From the NCBI GenBank assembly GCA_017469885.1, contig JAFUFO010000019.1, forward strand, positions 1 to 64,000: DNA of 64,000 bases. Direction: 5' to 3'. The stretch is from Solobacterium sp. GTDB lineage: Bacteria > Bacillota_I > Bacilli_A > Erysipelotrichales > Erysipelotrichaceae. Shown one piece after another: positions 56,668 through 64,000 of this stretch. Below the pieces are notes generated by a model, which saw only the letters and a program-made list of their open reading frames with translations, did no database searches and was not told where the DNA came from. Made by a program: the position numbers and the translations under genes. Numbering within the stretch: position 1 is the stretch's first letter; the number at the start of each line of letters is the position of its first letter.

Positions 56668-58044
56668 TCAGTCCGTTCCCTTCAGTGCCCGGTCCTGATC
56701 CAGCATGTAGGGACGGAAATACGCGCAGGCAATACTGGTCGGAAGAACATCTTCATTGGCATGGATGCCAAGCTCATGGATCATATAGTCTCTGCGGTTT
56801 TCCACACGGCTCCAGAGTTCGGGATACTGTGTCCGGATCTCATCTTTCAGTGTTTCATCCGCAAGGAGTATGCCGGATTCACAGCTTGCGCCGCCGTATC
56901 CGGAGACCGAAGGAATGATATCGATCTGGAATAACATCCCGCTCTTCAGCACTTCCATGCTTCCCGGATAAATGGGAGAGGAGAGCCATTCTTCATCTGC
57001 GCAGAGATGGCCCGGGTTGAGTGCCCAGCCGTAAGTTTCCTTCGGCAGAACCGACTCAATCAGGTCATAGAGTTCTCCCCCGGTCATCCCGACATGGATA
57101 TTTTCCAGCCAGGTCTTCACCGCATTCTGATAGGGAATGGCCACCTTATCAAGATAGTCTTTCTGACCTTCCGGCAGCTCGTCTTCACTATGTACCGCAT
57201 AGCCGGCCCGGCTCTGCAGGCCGCCCTTGAAGCCGACGGTCAGAGAAATCTTATCGCCGATGGAAACGGTCTTTGCGGAGGGATACATGTTCGCATGTTC
57301 AAAGCGTTCACCGGCTGCCGCGATGGTAACCACGGAGTTGCGCTGGCCGCACTGATTCAGAAGGGCGCCGAGCTCCATTTCACTGATGCCCGGCTTCAGG
57401 GCATTCATGGCTTCGAGCATGCCGTTGCCCGCAAGGGCTGCGCCGAATTCATAGTGCGCAAATTCATTGGCATTGTTTACGGTGCGCACGCCGTGTTCAC
57501 CGATAAAGAGATAAGTCCCATTTCGGAAGGAGGCATTTGGACAGAGCTTTCGAAGCGCATCCATCAGATAAGATGGAATATCAAACAGCTGGGTATTGTC
57601 ATCCAGTTCTGAAGTGAAGTTCTTCCATCCGACGATCCCGATGTGTTCTGCGTTCTGAATTCCGGTTTCGGACAGAATGCCGCAGACATCGTTTTCGGTG
57701 TTCATCGGCTGATTGGGCAAGGAGAAGTGCGGCATATGCACAGCCTGAACAGGAATCAGGGACTTGCCGGCCATGTTCAGATTCTCATTGCCGAGAACCA
57801 GCTTTGCGCTGCCGTCCTGAAACAGTACCAGCAGGGATTCTTCAAAGCGGGGCAGAAAGCCGGTGAGATATTCCCAGTTTCCGCCGTGTTCGAGATCGGC
57901 ATAAATCACAAGGGCGTCAAAACCTTCTTCCTTCATCCGGTTCAGCACGGCCTGTCTGTGTGCCGCCATCGTTTCGTCACTCAGAACTACCGGCGTAAGA
58001 CCGGTTTCGGGCAAGGGATGTTTTACATTAACAAGTTTAACCAT
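56668..58044 (-). CDS. M24-like (aminopeptidase P fold) protein with altered metal site
   Basis: The 458-aa product has a creatinase-type N-terminal domain and a C-terminal M24 fold. The usual ligands are not all seen: where the motif LIDFG...SDITRT would stand it has SLTVGF and SRAGYAVH, so both aspartates appear lost; NPGH keeps one histidine and CESG may keep the last glutamate. It may therefore be a non-peptidase family member. I start at the ATG at 58044, as GTG at 58053 is too close to the AAAGGAG. Confidence 0.8.
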   Translation of the reverse strand: MVKLVNVKHPLPETGLTPVVLSDETMAAHRQAVLNRMKEEGFDALVIYADLEHGGNWEYLTGFLPRFEESLLVLFQDGSAKLVLGNENLNMAGKSLIPVQAVHMPHFSLPNQPMNTENDVCGILSETGIQNAEHIGIVGWKNFTSELDDNTQLFDIPSYLMDALRKLCPNASFRNGTYLFIGEHGVRTVNNANEFAHYEFGAALAGNGMLEAMNALKPGISEMELGALLNQCGQRNSVVTIAAAGERFEHANMYPSAKTVSIGDKISLTVGFKGGLQSRAGYAVHSEDELPEGQKDYLDKVAIPYQNAVKTWLENIHVGMTGGELYDLIESVLPKETYGWALNPGHLCADEEWLSSPIYPGSMEVLKSGMLFQIDIIPSVSGYGGASCESGILLADETLKDEIRTQYPELWSRVENRRDYMIHELGIHANEDVLPTSIACAYFRPYMLDQDRALKGTD

Positions 58045-58133
58045 AGGGTTCACGCTCCTTTGACAGGACAGGTTATGTCTTTAGATTCTAACATGCATGT
58101 TAAAAGACGTATTATGAAAGCCTTATATCCCGC

Positions 58134-58169
58134 TTTCAAGTGCAAAATTCGCAGAAATTGCACTTGAAA
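58134..58169. repeat. 12-bp inverted repeat upstream of the M24-like gene
   Basis: TTTCAAGTGCAA (58134-58145) and TTGCACTTGAAA (58158-58169) are perfect inverted copies around a 12-nt spacer. A related GTGCAATTTTGCAC lies about 20 bp further. The position near the gene start suggests an operator. Confidence 0.75.
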
Positions 58170-58207
58170 CGCGGAAAAAATCACTTTCAGGTGCAATTTT
58201 GCACAGA

Positions 58208-58458
58208 ATCAATGTCAGTTATTCCCAAAGGACTGACGCAGAAGCGCAACTCACTACGATAACCGCCCGTCCATTGGCATGGCCTCTGTATGATGACTGC
58301 GGTCAGATTACAAGCCTGTTGTATTCGGGTAAGTTGGAGTGCACCTCTTCAGGTGTTCCTTCAAGCCTGGCACTTCAGTGCCAGGTAGTTGACGTAATCC
58401 GCATCACAGACCAACCCCCATAACAGTAAGACACCGCAGGATTTTCTGCGGTGTTTTC
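58208..58458 (+). ncRNA. Possible structured non-coding RNA with terminator
   Basis: The 250-nt stretch has no gene but several nested helices on the plus strand: GTCAGT/ACTGAC (58214-58237), GCGG...ATTAC with GTAATCCGC (58299-58311 with 58394-58402), a GGA...CACCT/AGGTG...TCC hairpin (58336-58359), CCTGGCAC-TTCA-GTGCCAGG (58366-58385), and a closing terminator (58431-58457). I could not match it to a named RNA family. No promoter was found. Confidence 0.5.
58431..58457 (+). terminator. Rho-independent terminator
   Basis: ACACCGCAG and CTGCGGTGT form a 9-bp stem followed by TTTT. No annotated gene lies upstream on this strand, which supports the structured-RNA idea. Confidence 0.82.
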
Positions 58459-58557
58459 AGTAAGCCTTAGACTTTACATTTTTATGGATTTTGACGGAAA
58501 ATCTTTACTTTTCCGGGCGTTTTTTGGAGAATAAAATAAAGATTGGTGATTATCAGA

Positions 58558-58623
58558 TGTTCAGATATGCCGACCTGGAGGCAGCACTTCGAAAAATTGG
58601 AATTCACCGTGTAGCGAAATAGC
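58558..58623 (+). pseudogene. Short gene fragment, 21 codons
   Basis: An ATG-initiated frame (MFRYADLEAALRKIGIHRVAK then TAG) precedes the mobile-element remnant. It looks like the 5' end of a broken or interrupted gene, but may be chance. Confidence 0.25.
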
Positions 58624-58642
58624 CGAAGATAAAAAGGGTCTC

Positions 58643-59169
58643 CAAAATCTGTGGGGGACATGTCAAATTCTATGGGGGACCAGTATGGGGGACCACATAG
58701 TAAAATTGCCTGAATCTGTGGGGGACTAAATCAAAAATGAAGGAAGTTTGGAGAGAAGATCATTCTCAAGCCAAACTTCTTTTTTTAACCAGTTTCGCCA
58801 GGCAATCCTCATGATCAGTATCTATTAACCCCATAAAAATCCTGTTGTTTTTAGGCTGCAGTGAGTTTCCATTCGAATTATGCTTGTAGTCTCTTTTGGT
58901 TTATTAATGAAGCTCTCTATCAGACCGCTGAAGAAGTGCTTGTGTATCCTGGATTTGTTTTTACCGTGTAGAAATGCCTGATTAATAACAAGAAAAGAGC
59001 GAGGTATCTACAGTTAATGACTGAAGGTATCTCGTCCTTTTAATATCAATCAGATGATTTGAACCAGATGAAGTTATGGATAACAGAGATAAAAAGAGGT
59101 GTCCCCCATAGATTTTTTCATCAGTCCCCCATAGTGGTCCCCCACAGATTAGTCCCCCATAGAATTTGG
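58643..59169. mobile_element. Insertion-sequence remnant with multiple TGGGGGAC terminal repeats
   Basis: The left end has four TGGGGGAC copies (58653, 58674, 58687, 58720) and the right end four inverted GTCCCCCA copies (59101, 59124, 59137, 59152), with CCAAATTCTATGGGGGAC-type outer sequence in both. Clusters of repeated transposase-binding sites at both ends resemble IS21-like elements; that family assignment is inference. The internal 370 bp lacks an intact transposase, so it is a deleted or non-autonomous copy. Confidence 0.75.
58825..58968 (-). pseudogene. Coding remnant inside the insertion-sequence remnant
   Basis: A minus-strand open stretch reads HGKNKSRIHKHFFSGLIE...RMETHCSLKTTGFLWG and ends in TAA at 58825-58827. 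It has no start or clear family and is most likely the 3' remnant of a transposase-associated gene. Confidence 0.35.
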
Positions 59170-59212
59170 AGTACCGATAAAAACAAGGCGGGCACTGTGC
59201 CCGCCTTTGCTA

Positions 59213-59776
59213 TTATTTCAGTTTCAGTCCGTCTTTGAACGCTTCACCGACCCGTTCGGCAACACGGTAATAACCGTGGGTATACGGATCGAAGGCAATC
59301 GCATTGACTTTGGACATGTCAGGTTTTCCGTTGACCATGACGGATTCATCTGCGGTCACATTGACGACCTTTCCGATGACGCCGCATCCGTATTCATTTG
59401 CCTGGTATTCAATGAATTCGCATTCGAGACACAGCGGGAATTCATTGATGACCGGTGCGTCCACGGTTTCCGCTTTGGATGCGGTGAGGCCGCTGCGCGC
59501 AAACTTGTCCGCGGTGCTGTTTCCGGAGGAGACACCGAACCAGTCTGCCTCAACGACATGCGCCGCGTCTGCGATGCTTACAGTGAAGGCGCCTCTTGCT
59601 TTGATGTTCTTTACCGTCTTGTGGGACTCGGTGAGGTTGAGCGCAACGGTGTCGCGTTCCTGCATGGTTCCCCATGCGGCATTCATGACGTTGACACTGC
59701 CGTCTTCATTGTAGGTGGCGATCATCAGTACCGGCATCGGGAAAATGCCTTCGGTGATATTCAGTTTTTCTCTCAT
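59213..59776 (-). CDS. Flavin reductase family protein
   Basis: The 187-aa product has the split-barrel flavin reductase fold (VLMIATYNEDGSVNVMNAAWGT, then VALNLTESHKTVKNIKARGAFTVSI), an FMN-binding family used by NADH:flavin oxidoreductases. It is divergent from an HxlR regulator, a frequent pairing for redox-stress genes. The terminator and start lie on the minus strand. Confidence 0.88.
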   Translation of the reverse strand: MREKLNITEGIFPMPVLMIATYNEDGSVNVMNAAWGTMQERDTVALNLTESHKTVKNIKARGAFTVSIADAAHVVEADWFGVSSGNSTADKFARSGLTASKAETVDAPVINEFPLCLECEFIEYQANEYGCGVIGKVVNVTADESVMVNGKPDMSKVNAIAFDPYTHGYYRVAERVGEAFKDGLKLK

Positions 59777-59905
59777 TGTGATTTCCTCTTTCTGCAGTAA
59801 TTGACAGCGTACGCTGTTCTGATTAAAACTATAAACAACGCCGGCACAGATTCAAGTACTGGTATTGACGAAAGGTACTTTCCTGCAGGAAAGCATAGAA
59901 CAGAT

Positions 59906-60238
59906 ATGATAAGCAGATACATTGAGAACGCAAACTTTGAGGATACCGGATTCAGTTATACGCTTTCGCTGATCTCGGGCAAACACAAGATGGTGATCCT
60001 GTACTGTCTGATGGAGTATCAGCCCGTACGGTTCAATGAACTGAAACGCTATCTGAAGAACATCTCGGACAAGACGCTGAGCTCCAATCTCAAGGAGCTC
60101 GAACAGGACCGCCTGATCATCCGGAAGGAATATCCCCAGATTCCGCCGAAAGTAGAGTACCGGCTGAGTGAGCGTGGGAAATCCCTGATGAAGGTGCTGG
60201 ACAAACTGTGTGTCTGGGGAGAACAGAACCGGGATTGA
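59906..60238 (+). CDS. HxlR-family transcriptional regulator
   Basis: The 110-aa product is a winged helix-turn-helix of the HxlR type (YTLSLISGKHKMVILYCLME, RFNELKRYLKNISDKTLSSNLKELEQDRLI). I chose the ATG at 59906 with AAAG upstream. It lies divergent from the flavin reductase gene and probably regulates it. The family often responds to electrophiles. Confidence 0.88.
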   Translation: MISRYIENANFEDTGFSYTLSLISGKHKMVILYCLMEYQPVRFNELKRYLKNISDKTLSSNLKELEQDRLIIRKEYPQIPPKVEYRLSERGKSLMKVLDKLCVWGEQNRD

Positions 60239-60260
60239 AAACATTTTCATGAAAAAGATG

Positions 60261-60289
60261 TTGACAAGTTTCAAGAAGAAACCTATATT
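60261..60289 (+). promoter_or_regulatory. Promoter of the T-box-controlled amino-acid operon
   Basis: TTGACA (60261-60266) and TATATT (60284-60289) are separated by 17 bp, immediately upstream of the T-box leader. Confidence 0.87.
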
Positions 60290-60295
60290 TTCATT

Positions 60296-60530
60296 AACTC
60301 AGTGAACAGAAGAGTAACAGGTGAACACCTACAGCGAGCCGGTACAGAGTGGAAGACCGGCAGGTACGAAGTCTGTGAACCGCATCTGGGAGAGGTCATT
60401 CTGAACCGATCAAGTAGGAATGAACGTATACCGGCGTTAACGGTTTGAGGTGGCAGGGTTCCCTGCAACCAGAGTGGCACCGCGATAACAGTTATCGTCT
60501 CTGGAATGATGTTCCGGAGGCGTTTTATTT
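60296..60530 (+). promoter_or_regulatory. T-box riboswitch (probably arginine)
   Basis: The leader has Stem I with the conserved AGCGAGCCGG and GTGGAAGACCGGC, the T-box sequence AGAGTGGCACCGCG (60471-60484) and a terminator hairpin CGTCTCTGGA/TCCGGAGGCG followed by TTTTATTTT (60496-60530). The Stem I 3' side is GTGAAC-CGC-ATCTGGGAG. Applying the spacing that gives UCC in the serS T-box places CGC (Arg, 60381-60383) as the specifier. ACC and CCG, one or two bases off, remain possible. Confidence 0.9.
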
Positions 60531-60565
60531 TCCGGACGAAGAAAACGTTCAAGGAGGAAAGAACC

Positions 60566-61393
60566 ATGAAAACAACCACATTATTCAAAGCTGCACTCAC
60601 CGCCGCAATGGCATTCTCACTCGCCGCATGCGGTACAGACACCTCCGCAGGCGCCCCTGCGGAAGCACCGGCAGAAGCTCCTGCGGAAACCGCTGCCGCA
60701 GAGACGGCAGCCGCAGAAGCACCGAAGGATGCACAGATGATCTTCATCGGCATCTCCCCGGACTACCCGCCGTATGATGATCTCAACGCAGACGGCTCCA
60801 TTACCGGTTTCGACTATGAGATGGGCGAATGGCTCTTCACATGGATGAACGAGAACGGATACAACTATGATCATGAATGGAAACAGATGAGCTTTGACAC
60901 CATCATTTCTGCACTTCAGGCTGACCAGGTGGACCTCGGCATCTCCGGCTTCACCTATGATGAAAAGCGGAAGGTGCTCTTCTCCGAGCCGTATCATGAG
61001 TCTGCCGAAGTCGCACTCGTCAACGAAGACAGCGATATGACAAACGTCAAGGATCTTGCGGGCAAGACCATCGGCGCGCAGCTCGGCACAACCGGTGAAG
61101 AATGCGCAAACAATGTCGAAGGCGCAACCGTAAACGCAATCGAAGATATGGGCATCTGTGTAGAGTCCCTCAAGGGCGGCGCATATGACGCAGTCATCAT
61201 GGACCTCCCGGTAGCGGAAAACTATGTCGCCGCAGGCGGATACAAGATTCTCGAAGGCACTCTGCTTGATGAACAGAACTATGTCATCGCAAAAGAAGGA
61301 AATACCGAACTGATGGATGCGGTCAATGCGGCCATCAAGGCATTCCTCGAGAGTGATGACTGTGCAGCCCTGAAGGAAAAGTACGGACTGTAA
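60566..61393 (+). CDS. Amino-acid ABC transporter substrate-binding lipoprotein
   Basis: The 275-aa product has a lipoprotein signal (LAAC, C22), a short alanine/glutamate-rich linker, and a family 3 amino-acid binding domain (FIGISPDYPPYDDLNADGSITGFDYE). AAGGAGG precedes the ATG at 60566. The T-box suggests the ligand is the amino acid of the sensed tRNA, tentatively arginine. It delivers substrate to the next two genes' channel. Confidence 0.93.
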   Translation: MKTTTLFKAALTAAMAFSLAACGTDTSAGAPAEAPAEAPAETAAAETAAAEAPKDAQMIFIGISPDYPPYDDLNADGSITGFDYEMGEWLFTWMNENGYNYDHEWKQMSFDTIISALQADQVDLGISGFTYDEKRKVLFSEPYHESAEVALVNEDSDMTNVKDLAGKTIGAQLGTTGEECANNVEGATVNAIEDMGICVESLKGGAYDAVIMDLPVAENYVAAGGYKILEGTLLDEQNYVIAKEGNTELMDAVNAAIKAFLESDDCAALKEKYGL

Positions 61394-61399
61394 TAGGTC

Positions 61400-62071
61400 A
61401 TGGGCGACATTTTCACCACTGAAAACTTAATATTCATGCTGAGGGGCGCCGGCGTTTCTTTACTGCTGGCGCTCGGCGCTGTTGTAATCGGATGTGTCAT
61501 CGGCATCCTGTTTGCGGCGGCGAAGCTTTCCAGGAGTAAGATCCTCCGGTTCATTGCCAATGTCTATGTGGAAATCTTCCGGGGAACACCGATGTTACTG
61601 CAGGTGCTGTTCTTCTATCTCGGTGTGCCGGTGCTCTATCAGCGCATTACCGGAACGAGAATGAGTGCCGATCCGTATATCGTCGGTCTGATTGCGCTCT
61701 CCTGCAACTCCGGCGCCTACCAGACAGAGCTGATCCGTTCCGGTATCCAGAGTGTGGACAAGGGACAGTGGGAAGCCGGCGAAACGCTTGGCATATCCTA
61801 TCCCACCATGATGAAGGAAATCATCCTGCCGCAGGCATTCAAGCTGATCATCCCGCCGCTGGTATCGGAGTTCATCACCCTGATCAAGGACAGCTCACTC
61901 ATTTCCAACATCGGTGCGCTCGAGCTTCTCTACAGTGCGCAGGTGCTCGGCAAACGGTATTATGACTACCTTGACCCGCTGATTCTCGCCGGCATCATGT
62001 ATCTGTGCATGACGGTGGTCACCTCGTATCTTTCCAGGAAAGTAGAACGGAGGATGGCGCAAAGTGATTAA
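61400..62071 (+). CDS. Amino-acid ABC transporter permease
   Basis: The 223-aa product has five membrane segments and the typical HisM-type EAA motif ([26 protein letters not shown]). It probably forms a homodimeric channel, since no second permease is present. It starts 7 bp after the binding-protein gene and its stop overlaps the ATPase start by 8 bp. Confidence 0.94.
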   Translation: MGDIFTTENLIFMLRGAGVSLLLALGAVVIGCVIGILFAAAKLSRSKILRFIANVYVEIFRGTPMLLQVLFFYLGVPVLYQRITGTRMSADPYIVGLIALSCNSGAYQTELIRSGIQSVDKGQWEAGETLGISYPTMMKEIILPQAFKLIIPPLVSEFITLIKDSSLISNIGALELLYSAQVLGKRYYDYLDPLILAGIMYLCMTVVTSYLSRKVERRMAQSD

Positions 62072-62795
62072 AGTAGAACACCTGTACAAGACCTTCGGCG
62101 AGCTTAAGGCCCTGCATGATATCAACCTCGAAATTGACGAGGGAGAAATCGTCTGTCTGATCGGTCCGTCCGGCTCCGGCAAGAGCACGCTCTGCCGCTG
62201 CATTCACGGTCTGGAAAAAGCAGATAAGGGAGACATCTATCTCGACGGCGAGAAGATGGATCCGAAGGAACCCGCAAAGTATGCGGAACAGCGCAAGAAG
62301 ATGGGATTCGTCTTCCAGCACTTCAACCTCTTTACCAATAAAACCGTTCTGGAAAACTGCATGCTGGCGCAGACCAGTGTTGCGGGCAAATCCAGGGCGG
62401 ATGCCGAGAAGACTGCGATGGAACTGCTTACCAGAGTCGGTCTTGCGGACAAGCGGGATGAATATCCCTCCAAGCTGTCCGGCGGACAGAAACAGCGTGT
62501 CGCAATTGCCCGGGCATTATGCATGAACCCGGAAGTCATGTTATTCGATGAGCCGACCTCTGCGCTCGATCCGGAAATGATCAAGGAAGTCCTTGATGTT
62601 ATGAAGGATCTCGGCGCCCAGGGCATGACCATGGTTGTCGTAACGCATGAGATGAACTTCGCCCGCAAGGTTGCGGACCGGGTCATCTTCCTCGACGGCG
62701 GTGAGATCGTCGAGATCGCAAAGTCGGAAGACTTCTTCTCCAATCCGAAGACTGACCGCGCAAAAGACTTTTTATCCAAGATTTTCTACGATTAA
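62064..62795 (+). CDS. Amino-acid ABC transporter ATP-binding protein
   Basis: The 243-aa product has Walker A ([16 protein letters not shown]), the Q-loop region (VFQHFNLF), the [15 protein letters not shown] signature, Walker B ([14 protein letters not shown]) and the switch histidine (VVTHEMNFA). Start is GTG at 62064, overlapping the permease stop. It powers import by the preceding permease. Confidence 0.97.
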   Translation: MIKVEHLYKTFGELKALHDINLEIDEGEIVCLIGPSGSGKSTLCRCIHGLEKADKGDIYLDGEKMDPKEPAKYAEQRKKMGFVFQHFNLFTNKTVLENCMLAQTSVAGKSRADAEKTAMELLTRVGLADKRDEYPSKLSGGQKQRVAIARALCMNPEVMLFDEPTSALDPEMIKEVLDVMKDLGAQGMTMVVVTHEMNFARKVADRVIFLDGGEIVEIAKSEDFFSNPKTDRAKDFLSKIFYD

Positions 62796-62804
62796 GTAAC
62801 AGCT

Positions 62805-63890
62805 ATGAAACTCCCGAAATTCGAAGTCGAACAGTGGATGACCGATTATGAAAATGATGCGGTCTGCAATCTGACCGACACCTGCATCCCTGCGCTTACA
62901 GTCAAAGAACTGCTTGCGATGGATGAGGCAGGTGACTTTCAGAATGTCCGGCTCGATTACGGGGCTATTACCGGAGACCTGCGGGTAAAGGAAGAAATCC
63001 TGAAACTTTATCAGAGCGGAGACTCGGACAGCATCACCACATCCCAGGGCTGTTTACAGGGCAATGAGATGGTGATGGAAACCCTGCTGGAACCGGGGGA
63101 TCATGTGATCACATTCAAACCCGGTTATCAGGCATTCAGTGATTATCCCCGTGCCCTTGGCGGTACGGTAACGGAACTGCCGCTGTATGAGGATGATAAC
63201 TGGCAGCCGTCGGTATCAGATCTTGAAGAAGCGATGAAACAGAAGACAAAGCTCATCATTCTCAATGACCCGAACAACCCGACCGGCATCCGCTTCAATG
63301 ATGCGTTCATTACCCGGATGATTGAACTGGCAAAGGAACAGGGAACGTGGATCCTGTCCGATGAAGTATACCGGGATCCGGCCTGTCCTTCCGTCAGTGA
63401 CCTGTATGACCGGGGCATCAGCACCGGATCTCTGTCCAAGATGTATTCCCTTGCGGGACTGCGCTTCGGCTGGATCAAGGGACCGCATGATCTGATTCAG
63501 AAGATCAATGAGCGCAGGGATTATTCCATTATCTCTACCGGTCCGCTTGCGGATACGCTGGCATACATTGCATTAAAGAATAAGGAACGGCTTCTGGAAC
63601 GGGCCGAAAATGTCATTCAGGCAAACCGGGAGATCATTCAGGACTGGCTGAAGAATGAACCTGCATGCAGTGTGGTTCTGCCGGAATTCTGCACGGTGTC
63701 ATTCCTGAAGTATGAAGGGGATATCCCTTCAAAGCAGCTGGCGCTGGACCTGTTAAAAAAACACGGCGTATTCTTCGTGCCGGGTGCCTGTTTCTTCCAT
63801 GAGAATCATCTGCGGTTAAGTCTTACCGCAGACCCGGAAGTCATGAAGCAGGGTCTCAGCCTGCTCAGCAGTTACCTGCATCAGAACTGA
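62805..63890 (+). CDS. Class I/II aminotransferase
   Basis: The 361-aa product is a PLP-dependent fold-type I enzyme. The PLP lysine is in the SLSKMYSLAGLRFGWIKGP stretch, with the NDPNNPTGIRF aspartate/asparagine motif upstream and the C-terminal substrate-carboxylate arginine in HLRLSLTAD. It follows the transporter by 9 bp in the same operon, so it probably acts on the imported amino acid or a related one. Substrate unknown. Confidence 0.92.
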   Translation: MKLPKFEVEQWMTDYENDAVCNLTDTCIPALTVKELLAMDEAGDFQNVRLDYGAITGDLRVKEEILKLYQSGDSDSITTSQGCLQGNEMVMETLLEPGDHVITFKPGYQAFSDYPRALGGTVTELPLYEDDNWQPSVSDLEEAMKQKTKLIILNDPNNPTGIRFNDAFITRMIELAKEQGTWILSDEVYRDPACPSVSDLYDRGISTGSLSKMYSLAGLRFGWIKGPHDLIQKINERRDYSIISTGPLADTLAYIALKNKERLLERAENVIQANREIIQDWLKNEPACSVVLPEFCTVSFLKYEGDIPSKQLALDLLKKHGVFFVPGACFFHENHLRLSLTADPEVMKQGLSLLSSYLHQN

Positions 63891-63898
63891 AACAGTAA

Positions 63899-63935
63899 GA
63901 AACTCCTCTGCATCGCTAACGCAGGGGAGTTTTTA
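63899..63935 (+). terminator. Terminator of the amino-acid operon
   Basis: AACTCCTCTGC and GCAGGGGAGTT pair around a 9-nt loop, followed by TTTTT. Confidence 0.9.
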
Positions 63936-64000
63936 GACCGCATACCGGAATGTACAACAGACCTGTCCAATGTGTCAGGACATTCAGTACAATAGTATTA

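Noticed and set aside
58643-59169. Could the repeated TGGGGGAC units be a CRISPR array
   Set aside because: The units are 8-bp, irregularly spaced, inverted at the two ends and have no cas gene nearby.

Overview
The window is the origin-proximal part of a chromosome from a Bacillota (Firmicutes) bacterium. Support: a complete dnaA-dnaN-rlbA-recF-gyrB-gyrA block, the rpmH-rnpA-yidC-jag block, two T-box riboswitches, a small Alu-less SRP RNA, strong AGGAGG ribosome binding sites and two ParB/Noc-type parS sites. Composition is moderate in G+C. An Erysipelotrichia-like lineage is my inference; nothing in the window proves it. No rRNA, tRNA, CRISPR array or intact prophage was seen.

Layout. 1-14,500: an accessory stretch of mostly single, minus-strand genes, including two CatA-like and one Vat/CatB-like acetyltransferases, two GNATs, and ASCH, DUF1801, VOC, DUF3267 and deoxyribosyltransferase proteins. 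At least six genes plus one mini-ORF carry a shared motif just upstream of the Shine-Dalgarno. A large plus-strand lipoprotein with an HETFH motif (8,097-10,964) interrupts it. 14,540-17,095: SRP RNA, a YdcF-like protein, and serS with a Ser T-box; serS is bracketed by two identical parS sites. 17,140-24,933: cell-envelope genes of unknown function (lipoproteins, an XRE-membrane fusion, a large membrane protein pair, a zinc-ribbon membrane protein) and a small lysine/alanine-tailed protein. 24,996-34,886: gpsA, then gyrA, gyrB, recF, rlbA, dnaN and dnaA, all leftward except gpsA. 34,887-35,441: oriC, with DnaA boxes.

35,442-46,436: galM, a lipoprotein, pta and a YdcF-like gene on plus; then jag-yidC-rnpA-rpmH on minus, pointing toward the origin, which is inverted from the usual arrangement; a MuiA-like protein; a PASTA lipoprotein; an FMN-dependent hydroxyacid dehydrogenase and an SGNH hydrolase. 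46,520-55,394: an alpha-galactoside uptake and hydrolysis locus (AraC regulator, binding protein, two permeases, YesL-like protein, GH36 alpha-galactosidase, membrane protein) ending in a GH1 glycosidase remnant fused to the last gene. 55,525-60,238: a D-hydroxyacid dehydrogenase, a divergent M24 protein, about 1.1 kb of non-coding and mobile-element remnant sequence with a possible structured RNA, a flavin reductase and an HxlR regulator. 60,261-63,935: a T-box-controlled amino-acid ABC importer plus aminotransferase operon with its own promoter and terminator.

Replication direction: left of about 35 kb most housekeeping genes are minus and right of it mostly plus, as expected for leading-strand bias from an origin at about 35 kb. 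The clearest exception is the rpmH cluster.
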